NCBI RefSeq assembly: GCF_000246855.1
Contig: NC_016609.1
Location: 2,170,001-2,234,000 of the forward strand
Direction: 5' to 3'
From: Niastella koreensis GR20-10
GTDB taxonomy: Bacteria; Bacteroidota; Bacteroidia; Chitinophagales; Chitinophagaceae
Length of the DNA stretch: 64,000 nucleotides
The first letter of the stretch is position 1. The number at the start of each line of letters is the position of its first letter. Both the position numbers and the translations under genes were made by a program. Below, piece after piece: positions 18,288 through 26,874 of the stretch. Below the pieces are notes generated by a model that saw only the letters and a program-made list of their open reading frames with translations, was not told where the DNA came from and made no database searches.

Positions 18288-19196
18288 ATGCAAACGACAT
18301 TTGACAACCTACCTCCACACCTGATAACCCTTTTAGCTGAGCTTACACAGAAAGTTGCCGGGGCAATTCAACCAGAAAAAATCCTTTGTTACGGTTACCG
18401 GGCCTCCCCTCAAAATGATTGGAGCTGTTTTACTGAAGACAGCCCCAACCAGGAAACAATCAAGGCCACCTTTGATCTGCTAGTTATTACCAATAGTAAC
18501 AATAACCAGCCCGACCATGAAATGCTACAAAAAATTAATCATTTGGCGGAACCCCTGGATTGTGAAATCACTGCAATAGTCCAATCTCTTGATTCAGTAA
18601 ATGACCTAATAGCCAAAAACAGCCGTTTTTTGACCACTCTTTATCATAAAGCCGTACTGGTATATAACGCGGGCAGTAGCGATATAATAGATCCTCCGGC
18701 AGCAATATCACATGAGGAAACAACAAGAAAAATAGAAGCTGTCTGGAACAACTGTTACCAAACAGCGGAACGATTTTATAAAACCGCCTGCTTTTGCCTG
18801 GATAACGACTGGAATGAAAAGGCCCTGTTTGATTTACACCAGGCCACTCAACATACTTGTATGGCTCTTTTACGGGTATACACCGGTTACCGGTCTACCA
18901 CGCACAACCTTTTCCGCTTACTTGCCCTTATTGAGAATTTCTCTTTTATTCCTTCCTCCATATTTCCTTGTATCACAGCATAGGAAATTGCGCTACTTAA
19001 CCAGCTCAACAAAGCCTATTCTGATGCCCGCTATAAAGAAAACTATACTGTGCCAACTGAAACGGCCATCCTTTTAAAGAAAAGAGTGCATCAATTGCTA
19101 CTTCTTGCCCAACAATTGTACGACAAAAAAATAACGGCGTTACAGAGTAAAAGGCCTACCACATTTCCCCTAACAGCAACCGACATAACAGTCTAA
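18288..19196 (+). pseudogene. HEPN-domain protein interrupted by an in-frame amber codon
   Basis: The N-terminal half (1-130) resembles a degenerate nucleotidyltransferase fold (FDLLVITN strand, no catalytic GS-D-D), followed by a HEPN domain with AERFYKTACFCLDNDW, FDLHQATQHTCMALLRVYTG and YRSTTHNLFRLL. The frame reads to TAG at 18981-18983, in the middle of the HEPN C-terminal helices, and then continues without a frame change for 70 codons (EIALLNQLNKAYSDARYKEN...) to TAA at 19194. The downstream half is exactly the expected family continuation, so this is one gene with a single nonsense mutation (or amber readthrough). A truncated 231-residue product could still be made. The next gene starts 12 bases after the second stop. 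Confidence 0.8.
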
Positions 19197-19208
19197 AACC
19201 TTAATTAT

Positions 19209-19826
19209 ATGAAACCGACCAAAGACTATTTGGAAACCTCCTTATGGTATAAAGAACCCATAACCGACCCCAACCAGGTTTTCGCTGAATTTTTCACCGC
19301 AGCGGCTCTTAAAGATTACCGAAAGCGTATTAAGTCAGTACTGATAGCCGCTTTTGGAAAACGCATCTGGCGAAAAGAAAACCCAGGTGCCTTATTGTAT
19401 TACTTTAAATTGATAGAGTCTGTTATCAATGCTGCCTGGCTGATAAATAAGGAGAACAAAACATCTCCACTTGTTATTAGAATAGAAGATTCATTTAACC
19501 CCAATCTTTTTTGTAGCTGGCAGGCGGATTCTACGCAATTTGACTTTTTTCCCCGTTTTCTATCATTTAAAGAATATGTCAATCCATATATAGTTTTCAA
19601 GCGCTTTTTTAAATACCTGGCTTTGCCGGCATGGAAAGTGGAACTGCAAGACCTGCTGGAATACGCTTTGGTTGAAACGAGTTTACCAGAAGCTGGTGAG
19701 AATAAAGATATGCTATCGCTTTATTTTCATCTTTCCAAGTTGATAGAAGCAGCTCACCTGATTGATGTCAGGGAAAACAACCACATTGGTGGTAACCCAA
19801 AGAACAGAATCAAGACTACCAGCTAA
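19209..19826 (+). CDS. Conserved hypothetical protein of the HEPN/recombinase module
   Basis: Not a family I can name. The 205 residues show two similar helical blocks: residues about 40-85 (KRIKSVLIAAFGKRIWRKEN... LIESVINAAWLI) and 140-190 (ELQDLLEYALVETS... LSKLIEAAHLI), suggesting an internal duplication of a helical domain. There is no signal peptide. It starts 12 bases after the HEPN gene's second stop and is probably co-transcribed with it and with the receiver gene; it presumably belongs to the cargo of the serine-recombinase element. Confidence 0.65.
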   Translation: MKPTKDYLETSLWYKEPITDPNQVFAEFFTAAALKDYRKRIKSVLIAAFGKRIWRKENPGALLYYFKLIESVINAAWLINKENKTSPLVIRIEDSFNPNLFCSWQADSTQFDFFPRFLSFKEYVNPYIVFKRFFKYLALPAWKVELQDLLEYALVETSLPEAGENKDMLSLYFHLSKLIEAAHLIDVRENNHIGGNPKNRIKTTS

Positions 19827-19900
19827 TACAATCTAAATAAATCAACCAGTCAACCATATTGAGTTTCAGGTTAAAACTTCATCAAGTTAAATTTCTATTT

Positions 19901-20302
19901 ATGAACTTAAACAGCCAAATAAAAGTAGCTATCGTAGACGATCATGCTTTGATACGTAAATGCCTTCAGGAATTAGTCAGCCTTTGGGGGTACATGGTAA
20001 TTCCCCAGGCAATAAACGGCAAAGACTTCCTAGACTTGCTTGTAAGGGGAATCATACCAGATATCTGCATTTTAGACATGCGAATGCCCGAGATGGATGG
20101 TTATGAAACCATAAAAGTCGTTAAAGAAAAATGGCCTGGCATTAAAATCATTGCTTATTCTATGGATTTTAAAGATCCACATGCGCAACAACCTGAAGGG
20201 GCAGACGCAATTGTTTCCAAAAGCGGCCCATACCAGGAATTAAAAGAGGCGCTGGCACTATTAAGCAGCCAAATAGTCGACAGTAAAATCACTTCGTCAT
20301 AA
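19901..20302 (+). CDS. Stand-alone response-regulator receiver domain
   Basis: A 133-residue CheY-like receiver with no output domain: acidic pair in VDDH (13-14), phosphoacceptor Asp59 in CILDMRMPEMDGYE, a Ser in the Thr position (AYSMD) and Lys in VSKSG. The ATG at 19901 is chosen over a TTG 42 bases upstream because it places the first strand (IKVAIVDD) at the normal position. Single-domain receivers act as phosphate shuttles or by binding partners. No kinase gene is nearby in the island, so its donor is unknown. Confidence 0.85.
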   Translation: MNLNSQIKVAIVDDHALIRKCLQELVSLWGYMVIPQAINGKDFLDLLVRGIIPDICILDMRMPEMDGYETIKVVKEKWPGIKIIAYSMDFKDPHAQQPEGADAIVSKSGPYQELKEALALLSSQIVDSKITSS

Positions 20303-20503
20303 CAACATGCCGATCACGCAGGCATTTTAAATGATTTTCAGCTCCGGTTAATTAAAATCAAATCGAATTCAAATAGTATCTAAATGGTAGTCAACCTGGG
20401 TTTCCAATCAAGAGTCACATTAGGACGAGACAATTTGAGGAAAATCGAGCCAAATTGTACCTAATCGAAGAAATTTAGATATAATCGTATGCATTCGAGC
20501 GCG

Positions 20504-20539
20504 TTTGCAAAGGTACCCTATAGCCCTCGCATACTTTTG
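20504..20539 (+). promoter_or_regulatory. Bacteroidota-type promoter
   Basis: TTTG at 20504 and TACTTTTG (matches TAnnTTTG) at 20532-20539, with a rather long 24-base spacer, 34 bases upstream of the acidic-protein start. Confidence 0.5.
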
Positions 20540-20573
20540 TGTTACAACTGATTCTTCAAAAAAACAATAAAGT

Positions 20574-20825
20574 ATGTCAACCAGATTAATAACTAAAAAA
20601 GAGTTGAGTATTCCTGCTGCTATTGTCACAGAAGTGGCAGTGGTATTGTTAGAAAACGAGATTAATAACGATATCATTGGTGCCGATACAGAAATTGATG
20701 AAGTGTTAATAGAAGTACAGTTTGAACGGGAACATCGTGATGTTATTCATCACATAGAAGACATGATTTCCGATTACCAAGAAACGGAAGAAGAAGAGGA
20801 TGATGATGACGAGGAGGAAGATTAG
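20574..20825 (+). CDS. Small acidic protein
   Basis: The 83-residue protein has a short ordered part and ends in a run of Glu and Asp (about 18 acidic residues among the last 20). No domain is recognised. Very acidic tails of this kind are seen in nucleic-acid mimics such as anti-restriction proteins and in chaperones, but nothing here proves such a role. It has its own promoter (20532) and is followed by a hairpin (20847), so it is expressed separately from the recombinase pair; position next to the recombinase suggests a part of the mobile element. Confidence 0.6.
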   Translation: MSTRLITKKELSIPAAIVTEVAVVLLENEINNDIIGADTEIDEVLIEVQFEREHRDVIHHIEDMISDYQETEEEEDDDDEEED

Positions 20826-20846
20826 ATCACTGCCGTCTGTTAAATG

Positions 20847-20873
20847 AAATCGTGGGATAACCTCACGATTTTT
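20847..20873 (+). terminator. Terminator after the acidic-protein gene
   Basis: Stem AAATCGTGGG / CC-T-CACGATTT with an ATAA loop and one bulged T, followed by a short T-run, 22 bases after the stop. Confidence 0.6.
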
Positions 20874-20914
20874 CCATTTATAAAGCGATACATAATCTTA
20901 AAAATCCTTGTATT

Positions 20915-21187
20915 ATGAAAACCAAAATCAATTCCCTGAAAAACCAGGCGGATGGTGTAGCATCTGCCCAGGCCATTAATCCTAAAAAAGAACCATTAAC
21001 CGTTGAAAAGCTACGCACCTTTCCTGGCTGTGAACATTACAATGATGAAGAAGCAGAACAAGTAGTGCAGACTATTCACCAGTATGCTCTTATTCTGTTT
21101 GAATGCGTTTCAAAAGCCAAAGTGGTCACTTTACCAGACACTAACAACATATCATACTTAAATCCTATTAAAAAGAAAGCATCATGA
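20915..21187 (+). CDS. Small protein translationally coupled to the recombinase
   Basis: A 90-residue protein of unknown family. Its TGA overlaps the ATG of the recombinase (ATGA), so the two are translationally coupled. The middle (EKLRTFPGCEHYNDEEAEQV) and a following helix (HQYALILFECVSKAK) look like a small helical domain. By position it may be a recombination directionality factor or accessory protein; this is inference. Confidence 0.65.
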   Translation: MKTKINSLKNQADGVASAQAINPKKEPLTVEKLRTFPGCEHYNDEEAEQVVQTIHQYALILFECVSKAKVVTLPDTNNISYLNPIKKKAS

Positions 21188-22836
21188 GCCAGCACCTTGA
21201 TTTGTTTCAGCAATGGTCAAAAAGACCAGTTGTACACTATAAGAAAACAGCAACCGGCAAGTTTTGCGCAGTATATACCCGGGTATCCTCCAAAGAGCAA
21301 TATGAAACCAACCTGAGCCTGGACACACAGAAACGAGCCATTGAGGAGTTTGCAGCCCGCAACGAGTTTGCCATCATGGGTTACTTTGGTGGTACCTATG
21401 AAAGCGCCAGCACGGATGGCCGAAAGGAGTTTCAGCGAATGCTAGAGTTCATTAAAAAGAACAAGGAGAAAGTAACCCATATTCTAGTGTACCTGCTCGA
21501 CAGGTTCAGTCGGACCGGCGATGGTGCTATGCGGCTGTCAAAAGAACTCCGCGAGAAATATGGCGTTACCATCATTGCGGTTACGCAACCTATTGATACC
21601 AGTAACCCCGGCGGAGTATTCCAGCAAAACATGCAATTCTTGTTTAGCGAGTATGACAACCAGTTACGCCGACAGCGAGCCATTGCCGGCACCAAAGAAA
21701 AACTGGAACGGGGCATTTGGTGTTTACAACCTCCGATGGGTTACTCTATTGTAAAACAAGATAAAAACCGAAAAATCGTTGTCAATGAGGTAGGCAAAAA
21801 ACTGCGCAAGGCATTTGAGTGGAAAGCTCAGGGAATGAAAAACGATGAAATCCTATCCCGGTTACAGGCAATGGGTGTTAAGATCTATAAGCAGAAGCTG
21901 AGTATGATCCTTTCTAATCCATTTTATTGTGGAATCATTGCCCATAAAACCCTGAATGGAAAACTGGTGGTTGGTGACCACGAGAAACTTATATCCCAAG
22001 AACTATTCCTGCGTATTCACGATATCCGGGCAGCAGCAGGAGGTAAGTATGGTGTATCGCATAAAAAGGAGAATTCAGCATACCCGTTAAAACTTTTCAT
22101 GAAATGTGGCAATTGTGGAATTGGCTACACCGGCTATGCTGTTACCAAAACAATTAAAGCCACCCAAGAAATAGGTCGGTATCATTACTACAAATGTCGT
22201 ACTGAAGGCTGTAATTGTAATAAGAGCACAAGAGTGGTTAATAACCACTTTCTCGATTACCTGGCTGGTTATAGCATTAAATCGCATTTGGTAACGCCGC
22301 TGTTATACCACATGAACTATGCTTTTGACCGGCATTATGAAGCTTCCTTTAAGTTGAGGGACAACCTGCAAAGCAACTTGGCTATCGTGGATGCAAAGAT
22401 TGAGGAACTGGAAGAAAACTATTACGTTGACAAAAAGGTGCCCGCTGAAACCTATGACAGACTAATGATAAAGCTCGCCAAAGAGAAAAAGCAGATCCTG
22501 GACAACCTGGCCGGTAGCAATATTGAGAGTTCTAACTTAAAAGATACCTTCGAGTGGGCCATCAATATTTCGCTGGAACTCCCGCTGCTATGGGATTCTG
22601 GCAGAGTAGGGGTAAAAGAAAATTTACAAAAACTAGTATTCCCCAAAGGAATAAGCTACTACCACAAAAATGGGGCATTTCTAACTGACGAAGTAAACGA
22701 AGTATTTGAGCCGATCCCGCGCCTGAACTGCATTTCAGAAAGTGATAAAAACAAACAAGGCAGCATTTCTGCTGCCTTGTCCAATTTGGTCGGGCAGACA
22801 AGATTCGAACTTGCGACCCCTACGTCCCGAACGTAG
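21184..22836 (+). CDS. Large serine recombinase (integrase)
   Basis: The N-terminal resolvase domain (about 25-175) has the catalytic YTRVSS motif (Ser35) and the arginine-bearing LDRFSR; then comes the Recombinase domain (about 185-300), a zinc ribbon ([14 protein letters not shown]... [10 protein letters not shown]) and a coiled coil (385-430). This is a site-specific integrase of the phiC31/TnpX class. The last about 28 residues are unusual: codons 525-533 run through the hairpin terminator of tRNA-Pro, and the final residues ([14 protein letters not shown]) are the antisense reading of the tRNA itself. The stop lies inside the tRNA. The element thus appears inserted at this tRNA, and the tail of the protein is supplied by the attachment site. 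Confidence 0.9.
   Translation: MSQHLDLFQQWSKRPVVHYKKTATGKFCAVYTRVSSKEQYETNLSLDTQKRAIEEFAARNEFAIMGYFGGTYESASTDGRKEFQRMLEFIKKNKEKVTHILVYLLDRFSRTGDGAMRLSKELREKYGVTIIAVTQPIDTSNPGGVFQQNMQFLFSEYDNQLRRQRAIAGTKEKLERGIWCLQPPMGYSIVKQDKNRKIVVNEVGKKLRKAFEWKAQGMKNDEILSRLQAMGVKIYKQKLSMILSNPFYCGIIAHKTLNGKLVVGDHEKLISQELFLRIHDIRAAAGGKYGVSHKKENSAYPLKLFMKCGNCGIGYTGYAVTKTIKATQEIGRYHYYKCRTEGCNCNKSTRVVNNHFLDYLAGYSIKSHLVTPLLYHMNYAFDRHYEASFKLRDNLQSNLAIVDAKIEELEENYYVDKKVPAETYDRLMIKLAKEKKQILDNLAGSNIESSNLKDTFEWAINISLELPLLWDSGRVGVKENLQKLVFPKGISYYHKNGAFLTDEVNEVFEPIPRLNCISESDKNKQGSISAALSNLVGQTRFELATPTSRT
22755..22780 (-). terminator. tRNA-Pro terminator, inside the recombinase frame
   Basis: Perfect 10-base stem ACAAGGCAGC / GCTGCCTTGT with a 6-base loop, followed on the minus strand by TTTGTTTTT. 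It begins 10 bases after the 3' end of tRNA-Pro and coincides with the last part of the recombinase coding frame. Confidence 0.85.
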
Positions 22837-22863
22837 TGCGCTACCGGGCTGCGCTACTGCCCG
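22790..22863 (-). tRNA. tRNA-Pro (anticodon CGG)
   Basis: Complete 74-base cloverleaf on the minus strand: acceptor CGGGCAG paired with CTGCCCG plus discriminator A, anticodon stem CTACG/CGTAG with loop TTCGGGA, and T loop GTTCGAATC. CCA is not encoded. It has its own promoter (22884-22916) and terminator (22755-22780). It marks the right boundary of the island and is the probable attachment site of the recombinase element. Confidence 0.95.
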
Positions 22864-22883
22864 AAAATGAGAATTCCAGACGA

Positions 22884-22916
22884 CGAATATAACTAAATTC
22901 TATATTACTGAACAAA
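22884..22916 (-). promoter_or_regulatory. Promoter of tRNA-Pro
   Basis: On the minus strand TTTG (22913-22916) and TATATTCG (22884-22891, one mismatch to TAnnTTTG) are separated by 21 bases, 20 bases upstream of the tRNA 5' end. Confidence 0.65.
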
Positions 22917-22980
22917 TTACGACTTCTTTTCCTCACCCAGGTATGAACTGATTTAAATCCCGAAAACGACACAATCAATT

Positions 22981-23565
22981 TCAGCTTATTTTATTGGCCG
23001 CTCCATATCTCAATTTATCATATAATTGAGGACAGATCTTCTTCATGCTTTCGGGATTATCAGGGTGCCAGTTAAATACAATTGGTTCAAAAGACGTTTC
23101 TGCTATTCGGGGATGTTTATAGTCAATATAATCCAATAGTTCTTTTCCCGTAGTTTCCTCAAATGCTTCATCTGCTGCAACCCCAAAAAGTTCAAACTCA
23201 TAACGCTCACAGCCTGCTACAACTTCATTCACTAAATAATCAGGATTGGCTTTGACTTTATAGTATACCTTTTTTCCTCTTGAGATGATCCAGCATCTGA
23301 AATATTCAAACCCATCATCAGAACAGAATTTATTCATGATATGACCTGCACACCACATTTCTGATGTATACATTTCGTTTAGTAAATGAGCGGTGCGTAA
23401 GTTAAAACCTATCATCTCGTGAGGCGATAGTTTCTTTATTTCCGATATCAGGTATTCACCCTGCTGGTCCTGATCCTGCGTTAATTGTAGAGAATTATCA
23501 ACCAGCGTCCAATACTGTTCATCATTCAGCATTTCCCCTGTTTTTTCGATGTGCAGCTCCGGCAT
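22981..23565 (-). CDS. DUF4240 domain-containing protein
   Basis: The 194-residue protein begins its domain with MLNDEQYWTLVDNSL and continues with EMIGFNLRTAHLLNEMYTSE and SDDGFEYFRCWIISRG, the conserved blocks of DUF4240. No catalytic activity is assigned to this family; members are cytoplasmic proteins often found in polymorphic-toxin or WGR-domain contexts as possible immunity or regulatory proteins. It is 38 bases downstream of the SRPBCC membrane-protein gene on the same strand, so they may share a transcript. Confidence 0.8.
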   Translation of the reverse strand: MPELHIEKTGEMLNDEQYWTLVDNSLQLTQDQDQQGEYLISEIKKLSPHEMIGFNLRTAHLLNEMYTSEMWCAGHIMNKFCSDDGFEYFRCWIISRGKKVYYKVKANPDYLVNEVVAGCERYEFELFGVAADEAFEETTGKELLDYIDYKHPRIAETSFEPIVFNWHPDNPESMKKICPQLYDKLRYGAANKIS

Positions 23566-23603
23566 TCTAAATTATTTAGGTTATAAAGAACAGAAGATGT
23601 CAA

Positions 23604-24542
23604 TCACCTCCCAAATTTTTGCTTCAAATCCTTTTCCAAATTATTAAACACATAGTCATGCTCCTGTTGAACGCCCAGTTTCTCCATGGGCTCCCAATAA
23701 ACCCGGGGTGTTAAAACAGATGTATAGGTTGTTACCCTGGTAAGTTTACAGCTATTGTTTGCCGCGGGTTCAAAATAATAAATAGCCTCTTTAAAGCCCA
23801 GCCATTTCCGGCCGATCAGGTTATAACTGATTACATCCATCTTCAGGATTTTGCCGCGCTTTAATTCACTAACCCGCTCCACGATAGTACCTCCTCCAAA
23901 GTCGGCATTGCTTAACCGCCCGCCTTTAAAATAGCAGGTTCTTAAGGCGCCGACCTTTTCTTTCTCCAAAACACATTTTGTGGGGATGGGCAGGTCAAGT
24001 TTTAGCAGGAACGGTTTTTCTGCATCCAGCGTGTCAACTGATTTTATTACATCGTATACCTGCTCAGGTGTATAGGGGAATATTTTTTCCGTACTTACTG
24101 CTATGATGGTTTGCTTTTCCTTTTTTAAGTAATGTTCAGTGGGGGCTGCAATCAAAAAAAGTAGTAAAGGCAGCAGTAGAACGGGCAGTTTATTTGTTCC
24201 CTTAAATTCTTTGTATCGTTTTACCATTTGGGCAATAAAGTAGCCTAAAAATATAAATGGTACAATCAGCCCAATAGCCATTACAATACAGATAACCCCG
24301 GAAAGTCCGGGAATGTATATGCCAATCAGCAAAAGCACGGTAGTGATTATTGCTCCCACAAGCGCATACTTTCTCATTTTCATTGTTCCTATGGCTATGC
24401 CCAAAGCAACAGGGAGAAGCATAAACAAAACCCAGCTATAGTCAACAAGTCCCAGAAATGAAAATGCAATCCCGGTTCCTATAAAGATCATTGTGATGCC
24501 TACGGATCGTTGAAAACTTTTCTCGTTGATAAATCTTCTCAT
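23604..24542 (-). CDS. Membrane protein with SRPBCC/START-like C-terminal domain
   Basis: The N-terminal 150 residues contain about five hydrophobic helices (e.g. VGITMIFIGTGIAFSFLGLV, ALVGAIITTVLLLIGIYIP). From about residue 155 a soluble domain with TPEQVYDVIKSVD, a strand-rich middle and a C-terminal amphipathic helix (YVFNNLEKDLKQKFG) fits the SRPBCC (START/Bet v 1-like) lipid- or small-ligand-binding fold. Precise function unknown. Paired with the DUF4240 gene. Confidence 0.75.
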   Translation of the reverse strand: MRRFINEKSFQRSVGITMIFIGTGIAFSFLGLVDYSWVLFMLLPVALGIAIGTMKMRKYALVGAIITTVLLLIGIYIPGLSGVICIVMAIGLIVPFIFLGYFIAQMVKRYKEFKGTNKLPVLLLPLLLFLIAAPTEHYLKKEKQTIIAVSTEKIFPYTPEQVYDVIKSVDTLDAEKPFLLKLDLPIPTKCVLEKEKVGALRTCYFKGGRLSNADFGGGTIVERVSELKRGKILKMDVISYNLIGRKWLGFKEAIYYFEPAANNSCKLTRVTTYTSVLTPRVYWEPMEKLGVQQEHDYVFNNLEKDLKQKFGR

Positions 24543-24795
24543 AGTTCAATTGGTCTTAGGGTGCCTATTGCCCGTAAGAATACCGCACATTTTAATCAAT
24601 TATTTCTGTAAAAGGAAGCAAATTCTTGATCTTTCTCATCTCATAATCGCTAAAATGGTTTCCTTTTATTCCCAGTAAGTGAAAAGCTGTTCGTGCTTTG
24701 CGGTTTTACAATTACACAAAAACAGGGCTGGCATAAAAAATATAAAAAATAGCCTGGGCTTAATCATACAATTTTTATTCTGTTTTTCGTGACCG
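24543..24795. other. Intergenic, no gene seen
   Basis: AT-rich spacer between two minus-strand genes; an imperfect GGGCT-containing inverted repeat around 24727-24763 may serve as a weak terminator-like element. No promoter motif is convincing. Confidence 0.3.
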
Positions 24796-25278
24796 CTATG
24801 CATACCCATTTACCCAAAAGCCGTTATACTCTCCCCTAGTGAGGTTAATTTCTACATTGAAATAACAACTGCCGCCATCGGAAACCATAACAATTGACTT
24901 TTTCCAGTCGAATCCATCAACATGGCAGAAGCAATTTACCCAAACTATTTTTTCTCCTTTATCATTTGTTACCGCCACATATTGTCTTTTGTACTTTCCG
25001 TTTTTCAGATCAATATCTTTATTGTTTTGCACACAATTGGTAAGCAGGAATTCTATCCGCTTCATATCATCCTTAGTGAGGGTTGCCGCAGTATTATTCC
25101 CCTTATTTTCTCCCGAAAACAATTCCCGGGTATAAGGAATAACGGCAATCAATGAGGTGTCAACCTGCTGATCCCAAAGCAAAGCTTCAGGGTAGGTTGC
25201 TTTAGGTTTATGGGCGCAGGCGGCAAGGAAAACAATAATTTGCAGAACCTGCGGATAAAAAAGACAGGAACGGGGCAT
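24796..25278 (-). CDS. Small lipoprotein, uncharacterised
   Basis: Starting at the ATG at 25278 gives a normal lipoprotein signal (MPRSCLFYPQVLQIIVFLAAC, lipobox LAAC); an in-frame ATG 54 bases upstream would put a polar segment in front of it and is less likely. The mature part has two Cys near NCFCHVDG and a beta-rich C-terminus. No family recognised. Likely anchored in the outer or inner membrane facing the periplasm. Confidence 0.6.
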   Translation of the reverse strand: MPRSCLFYPQVLQIIVFLAACAHKPKATYPEALLWDQQVDTSLIAVIPYTRELFSGENKGNNTAATLTKDDMKRIEFLLTNCVQNNKDIDLKNGKYKRQYVAVTNDKGEKIVWVNCFCHVDGFDWKKSIVMVSDGGSCYFNVEINLTRGEYNGFWVNGYA

Positions 25279-25376
25279 GAGTAGGCTGTTTTCGTTTATA
25301 CTTTCTCCATCAAGACAATCAGGGTTTCCCAATTCTACAAAATGGTCGGGCAGCTTTGAGGAGCACGTCCTGCCAC

Positions 25377-25868
25377 TCAGCTGGTCTGCTTGTCTAATTC
25401 ATGGATGTTATGTTTCTCTGCGTATTGGCGTATGAGGGATAAGATGGTTTCCGCTGAACTGTCATACCCTGATAATGTAAGCTTCCTGTCTTTTTCAGTC
25501 TCCCGTTCCCTTATCATTATATAAAAAGTTGAGCCATATTCCTCTTCTATTTCCCGGAGAAAAAAGTATTGTATGTCATTCCAGCTCATAAGTATCAGCG
25601 GGGAGAATGGAAAGTGGTGTTTTCTATTCCGGATACCTTCCTGGTTAATTATTACATCCGGGCTTTTATCGAAAGAGTGTATTAATGTAAAAATACCTAC
25701 GGCAATGAATAAAATAAGGAATATTACCTGGTCTGTTCCAAGACCTTCTTTATACTTTTCACGTATCATTATGCCTATAAAGATTATGAAAAAAAGAACG
25801 GCACTTGTGGCAATCGATTTTCCTTTTCGTAATTCCAGGGCCGGGAGTGGATTTGCTTCTTGCAACAC
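25377..25868 (-). CDS. Two-helix membrane protein with PH-like domain
   Basis: Hydrophobic segments IATSAVLFFIIFIGIMI and VIFLILFIAVGIFTLIHSF form a membrane hairpin, followed by a domain with WNDIQYFFLREIEEEYGSTFYIMI that resembles bacterial PH-like (STM3941-type) domains. The frame is open for 57 more codons upstream, but that would overlap the AraC gene by 104 bases, so the GTG at 25868 is preferred; the exact start is uncertain (TTG 25892 is another option). Function unknown. Confidence 0.55.
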   Translation of the reverse strand: MLQEANPLPALELRKGKSIATSAVLFFIIFIGIMIREKYKEGLGTDQVIFLILFIAVGIFTLIHSFDKSPDVIINQEGIRNRKHHFPFSPLILMSWNDIQYFFLREIEEEYGSTFYIMIRERETEKDRKLTLSGYDSSAETILSLIRQYAEKHNIHELDKQTS

Positions 25869-25935
25869 GGATTTATTGGTTAACAGCTGCAAAATATAAA
25901 TAAAGTTGAACTTGTTCAGCAAATTACCGGTATAA

Positions 25936-26844
25936 TTAACTGCTCCTGAACTCCACCGGCGTTTTCCCGGTTTTTTGTTTGAAAAGCTTATTGAAATATT
26001 GTGGATATTCAAAACCCAGTGAATAGGCGATTTCGCCAACAGATTTATTGGTGCTCAAAAGAATGTTCTTGGCCTCTTCTATTAAGTAGAAATGAATATG
26101 GTCCTGGGTGTTTTTGCCGGTTTCTTTTTTCAGTAGGTCGCTCAGGTAGCTGGGTGATAAATGCACCTGTTCTGCCAGGTATTTTACGGTGGGCAAGCCG
26201 GTTTCTGTTATCTCGCTTCTTTTAAAGTATTCCTTCAGCAATTTTTCTATTTGAACCACTACTGCATTATTGGAACTTTTCCGGGTTATGAATTGCCGGC
26301 CATAAAACCGGGTACAATAATTCAACAGCAGTTCAATATTGGACACAATTATCGTTTGGCTATGTACGTCTATGTTCTCCTGTAACTCCGACTGAATTTT
26401 CAATACACAATCGTCTAAGATCTGTTTTTCCTTTTCCGATAAATGCAACGCCTCGGAGGTTTCATAGGAGAAAAAACTGTAGTCGCTCATTTTGTCGTTC
26501 AGGGAAGTGGCCCTGATGAGATCTGGATGGAAACACAAACCCCAGCCCGACATATTTGCTGACGCTTCTGTATCGCTGTCCATTTCAATTACCTGGTTAG
26601 GAGCCAGGCAAATCAAACTGCCATCCTGAAAGTCTACCACTTTACGGCCGTACTTTACTGTGTTGCTGTTATAGTTTTTAAACATCACGGTATAGAAATC
26701 GGCCGCTACGGTTGTTTCCTCAATGATATGATCGTTTTTAACCTGGCTAAAATCCACCACGGCCACCAGGGGGTGATGGATCTTAGTCAGACCAAAAAAT
26801 TTGTATATGTCTGCGATGGTATGCAGGTGAACAAATGCACTCAT
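25936..26844 (-). CDS. AraC-family transcriptional regulator
   Basis: C-terminal residues about 200-302 carry the two helix-turn-helix motifs of the AraC/XylS domain: TVKYLAEQVHLSPSYLSDLL and SVGEIAYSLGFEYPQYFNKLFKQ, with the family ending TGKTPVEFR. The N-terminal 190 residues form a cupin-like ligand domain (CLAPNQVIEMD). In Bacteroidota such genes commonly control the neighbouring oxidoreductase; here the short-chain dehydrogenase gene lies 30 bases upstream on the same strand, so the two may form an operon. Confidence 0.9.
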   Translation of the reverse strand: MSAFVHLHTIADIYKFFGLTKIHHPLVAVVDFSQVKNDHIIEETTVAADFYTVMFKNYNSNTVKYGRKVVDFQDGSLICLAPNQVIEMDSDTEASANMSGWGLCFHPDLIRATSLNDKMSDYSFFSYETSEALHLSEKEKQILDDCVLKIQSELQENIDVHSQTIIVSNIELLLNYCTRFYGRQFITRKSSNNAVVVQIEKLLKEYFKRSEITETGLPTVKYLAEQVHLSPSYLSDLLKKETGKNTQDHIHFYLIEEAKNILLSTNKSVGEIAYSLGFEYPQYFNKLFKQKTGKTPVEFRSS

Positions 26845-26874
26845 GATTATAAAAGTAAGTAACTTTTTTAGTAA

